DNA from: Prorocentrum cordatum
Taxonomy: Eukaryota; Sar; Dinophyceae; Prorocentrales; Prorocentraceae
DNA length: 64,000 nucleotides
Assembly (NCBI GenBank): GCA_963575745.1
Contig: CAUYUJ010016138.1
Location: 234,426-298,425, forward strand
Reading direction: 5' to 3'
Part shown: in pieces, positions 31,340 to 38,943 of the stretch
Position numbering within the stretch: the first letter of the stretch is position 1
Layout: every line of letters begins with the position of its first letter
The notes under the pieces: model-generated
Told to the model about the DNA's origin: nothing
The model's input: only the letters and a program-made list of their open reading frames with translations
The model's database searches: none
Translations under genes and position numbers: made by a program

Positions 31340-32500
31340 CGAGGATGTCTCCATTCCACCAGATGAATAAAATGGGCCCAGACACGCCACCTGGTGGTGA
31401 AGATGGACCAGACCCGACGCTGGAAGGGGGAACGAAGACACCTAGCGACGATGTCGTCGGTGGTACCCGGACCCCAGTCCCGATGGAAGTGGACGCGGAC
31501 ACGCAGGAGTGGCCCCATGCTATGGACTACGAACCGCCCGGCAATGAAGGGCAGGGCCGAAGAGTCCCGAGTAACAACTATGACGCCCTTGCGGCTCCCG
31601 CGTCACAGCAGCCAATGGCTGCCGGCCCAAGAGATAATGACGACGGTAAAGCCAAGAAACAACAAAGATGTGCACTCGCTGATAGAACGGGCATCCACGG
31701 TTATTGGAATGCCTTGGAGTATTGCCACGAATGGTTCAAATCGGCAGAAAGGCCAGATCCTCGAATGGACATGGAAATATTACCGAACAACGAACCGAGG
31801 CTCGAATACCGCAATGCGGTCGACTCGATCGGGAAAGCGCTTGCCTGCATCATTCGACCCGAGGCGGTGACATCATTCGCCAGGCTAAGCTTCCCGAAGG
31901 CTTGCGCTGCGCTGAGCAGCCTCATCAGGGCCGCGGGAATCTCTTCTCGCGTTTCAGGAGGGGCTATCTACCTCTATGCGGTTTTTGACGTGCCACTCTC
32001 AACATGGTACAAGCCCATTCCGACCCGGACATGGAACCGCAAGGTGGGGCCCGGCTTGAGCGAGAGCGATCGGCTATATAATGACGTGGGATACATGATC
32101 TCCTCTGACTCTACGATATCGTTTGTCAACAATAAGGGGGCCGCTGCGTTGAAAGCCGCTCTCCTGGAAGAGCTCCGGAACATGTCAACCGCAGCTAATG
32201 CAACGATCCACAACGGAGCAACATTTGATGACATTCGGGCTTACATACGTTCAATGAACTGGACCCCACCACTTGGGAGCTGCGAGACTCGCTGCCGCGT
32301 CATGATATGGAACGGCAGTGAATTTTGCGTTCGCGGTGAAGGCCAGCAACGGCGAGTTAAGGGGGCCAGAAGAGAAGATATGCCGTCAGACTACGACGAT
32401 GTCGAAAGAGACGCACTGTCGATGATAGACGACGTCGTTGACGAAAAGGCGTACGTCGCAAACACTACCGGCGAAATGCTGGTGTTTCTCGCCCTGAGCA
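31340..32500 (+). CDS. Downstream retroelement ORF, unknown globular protein
   Basis: The frame starts in Pro/Asp-rich linker and then holds a globular stretch: YWNALEYCHEWFKSAERP, SFARLSFPKACAALSSLIRA, Y-A-V-F-D-V-P and a Tyr/Asp-rich region to about 32480. It is balanced in composition and clearly protein-like. No family was recognised. The reading continues in another frame near 32500, so a frameshift lies between about 32490 and 32600. Confidence 0.55.
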
Positions 32501-33424
32501 ATGGCGAAAGTTGGAATCAAGCCGAGACCAGCTCAGACTGCACAAATTGGGACCCACCCGCATCTCGCACATTTGCGTGGGGACAAAAATCGGATACACC
32601 TCTACCAAGAGGCCGGTTATAACCCCAGGATGCTCATGCTCCGCGGCTCGGAGATATACCGTCGCGGAGTGCATCCAGAGCACGACTACTGGCACTTTCT
32701 ACCAGGCATCGACAATTACTCATACGCCATAGACTTTGCCAAGTATACCGTAAACGCTACGAAGGTCTGCTACGAACTCTGTTGTCCGTCCTTCGATAAC
32801 GTTGAACGGCCGCAAGGCGCTGGGCCGCCAACTGCCCCGCCGCCGCCGCCACCGCCAATGGCGCCGCCAATGGCGCCGCCACCGCCGGCCCATGCGCCGA
32901 TGCCTAAGCCCCCAGGCGTGGAATTACCCATGATAGAAGATGTACTATCTACTCAGGGACGATTCGCGAAATGCCAGGTGGGCGAGATATTCCCGTTCGG
33001 TGACGTGAGAGCTTCTCAATACTTGCCGCCCGATCCGTTGAACGTCAATTCTAAGGAGTTCGCATGATGGCTGGAAGAGCATCATGACGACAGACCGGCG
33101 TGGGCGGACAGGCGATACATTACGGCGCCGTTCAACGACAATGTCGATATCTACGGGATGGAGATAGAAGCTGTATCTCATATGGAAGTGCTTCCGACTG
33201 ACGAAAGTATGAAGAAAGTGACCGAAGCGATTGAGAATGGGACGACAATGATGTTCACGGCGCAGACGCGCAAGAAGGCTGCGCCGAAGGTAAGCAGAGC
33301 AAAAGCGTCCGCTGCTACAACAGCAACGTCCGACAATCCGGGCACTGTAGGCAGGCCTCTGTGGGATAGAATTGTACAGAGCGTCCTGCAACATTCGACC
33401 ATAGAGAATCGAGAGGAAACATAG
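32501..33424 (+). pseudogene. Downstream retroelement ORF with in-frame TGA
   Basis: The frame contains L-M-L-R-G-S-E-I-Y-R-R-G-V and a Tyr-rich segment (DYWHFLPGIDNYSYAIDFAK) that recalls the region before an ADP-ribosyltransferase-like fold, but no catalytic residues can be assigned. A Pro/Met/Ala repeat (about 32830-32900) follows. TGA at 33065-33067 interrupts. The same frame then continues W-L-E-E-H-H-D-D to TAG at 33422-33424. Confidence 0.5.
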
Positions 33425-33772
33425 TCTGTGCTTTCGGGCAGATTAGGGTGTAATGCTCCGTTTTTTTCAATGCATGCGAGGAGCAAGAAGAAGGCAGTGG
33501 TAGTCGGTAAAGGAGACAGATCGGACACTATGCGGCCGATCGGGACGATACTTGATCATACTCAGATCGTTGACTATGAACTGATGCTTGTACCGCGCAG
33601 GCCCGGAGATAGGAAAGAAGAGTTCTACCTTGTCGATTCGTTTTTCGATTCTGATGAGTGGCGCAAGGCGTCGAAGGGACGGGTCGCTGCTCGAGATTGG
33701 GCGGCGAAGAAGATGCGTCTCGCACGTTCCCCACTAATCGCGGTAGAATACTGCGCAAAGAGAGCAATTTAA
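33425..33772 (+). CDS. Downstream retroelement ORF, small globular segment
   Basis: In the same frame as the preceding part, after its TAG, about 115 residues read KKKAVVVGKGDRSDTMRPIG, LMLVPRRPGDRKEEFYLVD and S-F-F-D-S-D-E-W. It looks like a compact alpha/beta domain. No family was recognised. It ends at TAA 33770-33772, and the following 250 bp show shifting frames. Confidence 0.45.
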   Translation, partial: SVLSGRLGCNAPFFSMHARSKKKAVVVGKGDRSDTMRPIGTILDHTQIVDYELMLVPRRPGDRKEEFYLVDSFFDSDEWRKASKGRVAARDWAAKKMRLARSPLIAVEYCAKRAI

Positions 33773-34022
33773 TACCTGGTACCGCGACGACTACACACGA
33801 CGAATTAACCAGACGTATCGTGCTCTGCGTTGTTCGACTGGAGTATGGTGAAGTGCGCTGCGAAGGAATTCTGCACGGTGCTGGAAATTCTTCTCCGACT
33901 GCCTGAATGGGTCAATGACCTTATACAGGTAGAAAAATGCGAGACTCCTACTCGCACGCCACTGACGTCCGCAAGCTCTACGCGATTCTGAACGCAGGTG
34001 TATTTCTCCCTTCTCGGGTAAA

Positions 34023-35114
34023 GTGGGGTGCGAGGTCGAAAGCGGACAAGAAGCAAAATATAAAGCTCCCGCCGAGGGCGTATATGTTTTCCATGGAAGC
34101 GAGTCGATCCATCACATCCACCAGAGTTACAGCCACGGTGCGGAGCTCTGGAATGATGGCAACATCGTAATCGTGGACTTCAAGCTCGCCTCCCCACCGG
34201 GTCATCGAGGAGGTTTTCGACCGGTCGATTCGGAGCCAAAGGGGCGGAAACAATGCGTGTGCAGTGCGCCAGACCTGATTGTCAAGCAGTCGATGCGGCT
34301 GTATTTTATGACACCATGTCAGGCAGCTCAGCAACAGGCATGGGTCTTCGACTCGGAATATTCACGCCGACTTGAAGTATATTTCAAGGCGATGGTAGAC
34401 CCCGCCCCTGACTTGGAGCCCGGCGTAACGATGTCGCAAATCAACGACATGATTCGAGACCAGCTTGAAGCTGCGAAGCCCATCAGACCGATAGACATAG
34501 GAAATGTGGAAAGAGAAATACAGAGTCGCTACTATACGACAACACAGAGTGAGATCCTAGAGGAGCTCCGGGATATCAGAAAGAAGCATGTTCATAACTT
34601 AGACCTTGGGGACTGGAACTACCGCTTTCTGTATGCGGAAGGACTGATTACGGAACAGTTCGACAAGCCGATTCTAGTGGCCGATGGCCGACGGGATATC
34701 GCTGCGCCGCTTGAAAAGGCAGGTCTGTCGCTAGAACGCCCGAGTCTGAGGACAATGGAGGCGGATATGTCTACGCCATGGATTTCAGTGGGCGATTGGA
34801 TGGCCTTCCGAAGCGAGAAAAGGGATGAGAAAGCTCCGGAAGAAGCCGATCACCCAGCTCCGGACGATGTCCCCGGCAGAACCGAGCCCCGTGGGCCGCG
34901 CAGGTCGATGGGCCAAGTCAGGCGGGGAGGTAGGCAGGCCATGATACAGGAAGCGGCGATTGCGCGGCGAGAGGCGCAGTCGTGCGGTCGCCCCTCAGGC
35001 CGGGGTCATATCGGGCATGCTGGATTCAAGCGGTCTTACACGGTTGATCGCAAACAGCCGCGCTTCGAGAACTCCACGGGGCGCCTCCCTCGCAGCCCAA
35101 AGATCCGAGGATAG
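34023..35114 (+). CDS. Downstream retroelement ORF, V-Y-V-F-H-G-type domain
   Basis: The 363-residue frame opens with G-V-Y-V-F-H-G-S-E-S-I and I-V-I-V-D-F-K-L-A. This is reminiscent of the second half of KptA or ADP-ribosyltransferase-like domains (strand with Tyr-x-Phe-His-Gly), but too short to assign. Before it, at 33937-34020, the sequence L-Y-A-I-L-N-A-G-V-F-L-P-S-R in another frame looks like the preceding helix, so a frameshift splits it. The rest is helical and charged with a basic C-terminal tail (GPRRSMGQVRRGGRQ). Confidence 0.5.
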   Translation: MGCEVESGQEAKYKAPAEGVYVFHGSESIHHIHQSYSHGAELWNDGNIVIVDFKLASPPGHRGGFRPVDSEPKGRKQCVCSAPDLIVKQSMRLYFMTPCQAAQQQAWVFDSEYSRRLEVYFKAMVDPAPDLEPGVTMSQINDMIRDQLEAAKPIRPIDIGNVEREIQSRYYTTTQSEILEELRDIRKKHVHNLDLGDWNYRFLYAEGLITEQFDKPILVADGRRDIAAPLEKAGLSLERPSLRTMEADMSTPWISVGDWMAFRSEKRDEKAPEEADHPAPDDVPGRTEPRGPRRSMGQVRRGGRQAMIQEAAIARREAQSCGRPSGRGHIGHAGFKRSYTVDRKQPRFENSTGRLPRSPKIRG

Positions 35115-35140
35115 GAGCCCCAGATCATCAGCCCCCGACG

Positions 35141-35749
35141 ATGTCGAGCGAGAAGCTGGCGCGAATGAGGAACGTCTACGTCACCACATCTTCGGCCGCC
35201 CCCCGCATCGAACAAATCTACATATGCTCGAAAAATTGGTGCTTCAGAACGACCAGGATGGTAGCAATCCAGGGGGCGAAGCTCCCCCTGGTGCGAAGGT
35301 GCTGCAGATGCATGGAGTTGCCCCCGACAGCCATGCACCTGGATCGATGCACGCCTAGGTGCCGGATGCACAGCAGATGGGTGGATGCTCATCACAAGAG
35401 GGCCAAAGCAGAAATAATAGAGCATGAGAAGACGGAGTACGAAAAGTGGTGCAGGACGCAGATCATGGCCGCGACTGTCGACGAGTCCGACGAATCCTCG
35501 TCTGAAGAGGAAGGGGATCTGGAGCCGGACGTTGCAGCCGACCAAGAAGGTGAGCGTGCCGACGATGTCGAAGAGGTATCCAACAAAGAAGAAGAGGGCG
35601 CGGAGGCAACCGGACTGGAATTTGTTGCCGCGCTACAGATCGACCCGCAGACTCGTCCGTATGGTCCAAATGAGGGAACGCCATTCGGTAAACACGATTT
35701 CCTCATCGACGGTAACCTGCCGCTTCCCAAAGAGAAGCAGGTATCATAA
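35141..35749 (+). CDS. Downstream retroelement ORF, cysteine cluster and acidic tail
   Basis: The frame has R-C-C-R-C-M-E-L-P-P-T-A-M-H-L-D-R-C-T-P-R-C, a possible zinc site, then a charged helix and an acidic Ser/Glu stretch. TAA 35747-35749 ends it. The KptA-like part begins two codons later in the same frame, so the two are probably one broken reading frame. Confidence 0.5.
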   Translation: MSSEKLARMRNVYVTTSSAAPRIEQIYICSKNWCFRTTRMVAIQGAKLPLVRRCCRCMELPPTAMHLDRCTPRCRMHSRWVDAHHKRAKAEIIEHEKTEYEKWCRTQIMAATVDESDESSSEEEGDLEPDVAADQEGERADDVEEVSNKEEEGAEATGLEFVAALQIDPQTRPYGPNEGTPFGKHDFLIDGNLPLPKEKQVS

Positions 35750-35755
35750 CATTAT

Positions 35756-36553
35756 ATGATGGCGCTGTGGCCGACGCACAAAGATATAGACGAGGTAGCC
35801 CAGATCGGACTAGAACACGAAGAGCTGACTCATGAGGGGTTACTCGCCGATGGCGAAAGAATCCCTCTTCCTGCATCGCCGGGGTACCGCCGTAACAGTA
35901 TTTCTGCGCTAACCCCTGAAAAAGCGCGATTGGTAGATGAGTTACACAACAATGGGCCAGTGCTCCCTAGCCGGCGCATGGCCCGGGTGATAGTAAGTGA
36001 CCGGCTATCCGCCTACGCGGACTTCGCGGCCGACCCGCCGTTGGATTACATCAGGCACCTGCCACAAGACGAGCGTGCCAAGGTGGGCAGATATTTGCGT
36101 GCTCGGTATAACACAATAGAGAGCCGCAGTTTGCCTGGATCAGACAATGCTCTGGTGCCGATGTATCCACACTTACGCCCGAAGCTGAATGCTATAGCGA
36201 GCGGGCTAGGCCGCGGTGAAGCATTCCGTCTTGCAAAGCTCACTCTTCATCTCCTTCGACATAGCTCAGCCAATGTGCTGAGTTCAGGAGGATGGGTGGA
36301 AGTTGACGTACTGATAAACATGCTCACTGATGCCAGCTACGATCGCCCGCGGGCCCGGTTTATGCATGCGGTCGCTACGCGTTCACCGCGTGAAGCGCAG
36401 ATGCTAGGAGTAGAGATAGATGTGGCTCACGAAGGCCCAACTTCCCGTGCAATGGACTGGGACTCGAGCTTCTACGAGATCACGAAGAAAGTGTTCGGAT
36501 CCTCCGAAATCGACGGAGACACTGACTCGTCCCAGGGAAGTGATGTGGAGAGG

Positions 36554-36598
<45 letters not shown>

Positions 36599-36985
36599 AC
36601 AACACGGCCTCTCCTGATCAGGGCCGTGTATGGCGACTCGCTTAGCATCGTGAGCCCCTGCCGTAGAATCGTCAGATACGACCTTGGCATGAGCGAGAAG
36701 CACGGCGCACTACTGATTCCGATGACTGACGCTGACGCACGGAACAGTCAGGCCGGGAGGGTAGCCCCGCTCTATGACGTAACGACGGGCACCCGGCAGT
36801 ATGGCACTGTAGCGTACACGGTGGCGATGTCCCCGAACGCGCACGAGATCCATGACCTTGACGCGCTGACGCTCGGGGAAATACAGGCCCCGTATAGCTT
36901 CGCGGAAGCCAAACAGTTAATAGAAAGAGACGAACGACGCATCCGCCAGGAAAGCGACGATAGATTCCCGACCTTCCTACATTAG
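35756..36985 (+). CDS. KptA/Tpt1-like RNA 2'-phosphotransferase domain protein
   Basis: Residues 159-190 read R-L-A-K-L-T-L-H-L-L-R-H-S-S...G-G-W-V-E-V-D-V-L-I, matching the KptA N-lobe (x-L-S-x-x-L-R-H ... G-W-x-x-x-D-x-L). About 115 residues later, after a TA microsatellite at 36555-36595, comes L-L-I-R-A-V-Y-G-D-S, equivalent to the KptA I-R-A-x-Q-G-H-S box with His replaced by Asp. KptA enzymes remove a splice-junction 2'-phosphate from RNA using NAD. The Arg-His pair is present (codons at about 36257-36262), but the altered box and the insertion make activity doubtful. The expected C-lobe (H-G-T and H-V-H-L) was not found. TAG 36983-36985 is followed by more coding in the same frame. Confidence 0.6.
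36555..36595. repeat. TA dinucleotide microsatellite inside the KptA-like frame
   Basis: About 20 TA repeats encode an I-Y-I-Y run. Because the unit is two bases, length change here would shift the frame. The current length keeps it open. Confidence 0.97.
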
Positions 36986-38074
36986 GATGGGGCTTCTATG
37001 GATTTCTTAGGCCGGACTAAGCGATCGGTGGACGTACATTTGAAGGACTTCAACGGCAATAACTTCGCCACCATGAGTGCACGACGCTTAGAGGCGCATC
37101 AGCATTGGATTCTGCCGACCGGCCAAATATTTACGGACAGTGTCCTGTTGTCAGACAACATATGGCAGATTTTCACGTTTTCCGAATCGCCTGGCAATAA
37201 GCTGTCATGGCAAGTCACCCATGACAGATGGCTGACACTGGTTCCAGTCGTCACCCGCGCCAAGACTGGGTGTACCGACGCGCTGGAGTCAAGGCAGCAG
37301 ATCAGAGCAGGGCACAATGTTAGTCCTTTCGACGCAGAGCTCGCTGCTGAAGTTCAGCAAGCACCAGGCTGGGAAGACGATATATGCCTAGTGTGTCACA
37401 TGGGGCACAAGTCGAGGTACGGCATGATAGGATGTGTCGTTTGCCGTGAAGGGATTATATACGAGGCATCAATGATATCTGGAGACAAGATGAAACCAGC
37501 GATTGACTGGATAGCCGCAGGGTTCCACAGAGACCGAGGGAATCCAGGTCCGTATTATACACGAAATGACGGCCAGACAATGTCCAGGGCAGCAGTTGTT
37601 AAGAATCCTAATCGCACACAGGCGCGATGCCGCGAGGGCTGGAGACAGGATACCTACGACGGGGCCATCACGCGACACTATGCCGCTATGGCGGGCAAGA
37701 CAGCAACTCTGTCCGCCGAAAGATCGGTGTTAGCATGGATACCAGCATCGCCGAATGACAAGCGCCCTGCCCATGGCAACAAGGCGCGAGAGATCAAGGC
37801 GCGCAAGCTGGCACACCGATGGATGTCGTATCAGGTATATAACCGCTGCCAGCCAGTTGGACAAAACGCGATCTGCCCGCCTTGGAAGTGGTGGGCGTAT
37901 CTAACCCGGCGCATAATCAAGACGGACTATGGTACAGACATGGGAATACTGAACATCTTTGACTGGGACACAACAGACCCTGATGCCATGGGTTCACAGA
38001 GCCTACTGGAGGATTGCGCCAATGGTGTCGTTCGAACGAAGATCATCTACCGGAGCGCCTCGACAGTCTTTTGA
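36986..38074 (+). CDS. Zinc-ribbon-like protein downstream of KptA-like part
   Basis: After a single TAG the frame of the KptA-like part continues for 360 residues. It has H-L-K-D-F-N-G-N-N-F-A, a Trp-rich beta-like region, then C-L-V-C-H-M-G-H with C-V-V-C 12 residues further on (about 37386-37445). That is a C-x2-C/C-x2-C zinc ribbon. A helical region and KWWAYLTRRIIKTDYGTDMG follow. The function is unknown. The shared frame suggests it was joined to the KptA-like part. Confidence 0.5.
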   Translation, partial: DGASMDFLGRTKRSVDVHLKDFNGNNFATMSARRLEAHQHWILPTGQIFTDSVLLSDNIWQIFTFSESPGNKLSWQVTHDRWLTLVPVVTRAKTGCTDALESRQQIRAGHNVSPFDAELAAEVQQAPGWEDDICLVCHMGHKSRYGMIGCVVCREGIIYEASMISGDKMKPAIDWIAAGFHRDRGNPGPYYTRNDGQTMSRAAVVKNPNRTQARCREGWRQDTYDGAITRHYAAMAGKTATLSAERSVLAWIPASPNDKRPAHGNKAREIKARKLAHRWMSYQVYNRCQPVGQNAICPPWKWWAYLTRRIIKTDYGTDMGILNIFDWDTTDPDAMGSQSLLEDCANGVVRTKIIYRSASTVF

Positions 38075-38640
38075 GTGTGATTGAAGATGAAATCGAGGAG
38101 TTCTGGAGACCAGAAGAAGAGTTGGCCGCCCCAGAAGATGGAGGAAACAGGGCTGTTCACCGTCGAGACGCGCATCCACCCTGGGCTCCCTCCGTTAGGC
38201 CAAAATCGCGAGCCCAGGGTAGGCGTGCCCGCTCCAACAGCCAGCGTAGGAATCCGGTCCGCAGATGCGCCGATGGCGCTCAGGGGCCGCGCAATGCGCA
38301 GGCGAACGGGGTCACACGCACCCGGCAGGGGCCAGGCCACAGCCCAGGACGACGTGACAAGCAGGGTCAATCAGTACCGAATCAGACAGGCAGCCTATGA
38401 GTTGGTGGCGTTCTTCGACACGTCTAACGTCTCTCCTACTCATCACAAGGCGGACACTTGGGCGTCATGTGAAGCGCAGCTATACGCACTGCGGAGTGAT
38501 CCGCCACAGCTCTGTGCTTATGACCCAGAACCCAGAGGTCCAAAAGGACAGTTGATTAGTCCCCTTATGTATGTTCCTATTTATAGTCCCGCGGTCTTGT
38601 TTCTAGTCCCCTATCATGCAACATCATGCATCATCACATA
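38075..38640 (+). CDS. 3'-terminal ORF of the retroelement region
   Basis: Two overlapping frames are open. One starts acidic (VIEDEIEEFWRPEEELAAP) and becomes Arg/Gln-rich. The other ends with NQYRIRQAAYELVAFFDTSN and an acidic/Pro tail to 38640. The acidic part and the last part are probably one coding sequence with a frameshift. After 38640 the sequence turns AT-richer with short ATCATGCATCATC repeats, which is my reason for placing the end of the element region here. Confidence 0.35.
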
Positions 38641-38641
38641 A

Positions 38642-38747
38642 ACATGCATCAAATACAAAAATGCCACACACAAGCGCCGAAAAGGCTGATGATGATATGG
38701 AGATATGTAAACCAGATGATGAAAACAAAAACGCCCAAAAGGCAGTA

Positions 38748-38778
<31 letters not shown>

Positions 38779-38924
38779 TGAGGGGGAGGGGGAGAAGGAG
38801 GAGGAGGCGTTGGCACCCTCGCTGCTTATTACTCAATAGTTGATTTTTGTTCCTCACATCCCAGCTCTAGATTATGCTGCTCTCTCTTCTCGAGCGGCTG
38901 CTCCTGCTGTTCTCCTTTTCCTTC
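38642..38924. other. No gene seen; GAT microsatellite
   Basis: The stretch holds a (GAT)n run at about 38746-38775 and purine-rich sequence, then TCTCTTCTC-rich DNA directly before the relict spliced leader. Confidence 0.6.
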
Positions 38925-38941
38925 CCCTAGCCATTTTGGCT
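38925..38941 (+). other. Relict spliced leader, partial (16 of 17 positions)
   Basis: CCCTAGCCATTTTGGCT matches the leader core with G to C at one position and lies two bases upstream of ATGGCG at 38944. It supports the start and strand of the following gene. Confidence 0.75.
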
Positions 38942-38943
38942 TC

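Larger units (their letters stand above)
16290..38640 (+). mobile_element. Decayed giant Ty1/copia-lineage retroelement region
   Basis: About 22 kb of same-strand coding sequence carries, in order: N-terminal ORF, coiled-coil/zinc protein, Gag, CCCH-type fingers, aspartic protease (DTG), HHCC and D-D-E integrase, reverse transcriptase (YVDD), RNase H and a methyltransferase-like domain (to about 28.1 kb). More coding sequence with J-domain-like, KptA-like and zinc motifs follows, to about 38.6 kb. Integrase before reverse transcriptase is the Ty1/copia order. Frameshifts and in-frame stops make it non-functional as it stands. No pair of LTRs was found. The left part to 28.1 kb is confidently copia. 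Inclusion of 28.3-38.6 kb is inference from strand, continuity and similar decay. Confidence 0.7.

Noticed and set aside
16290-38640. LTR pair for the copia region
   Set aside because: I compared the 16290-16563 sequence with 38.0-38.7 kb and saw no match, so LTRs are not claimed.
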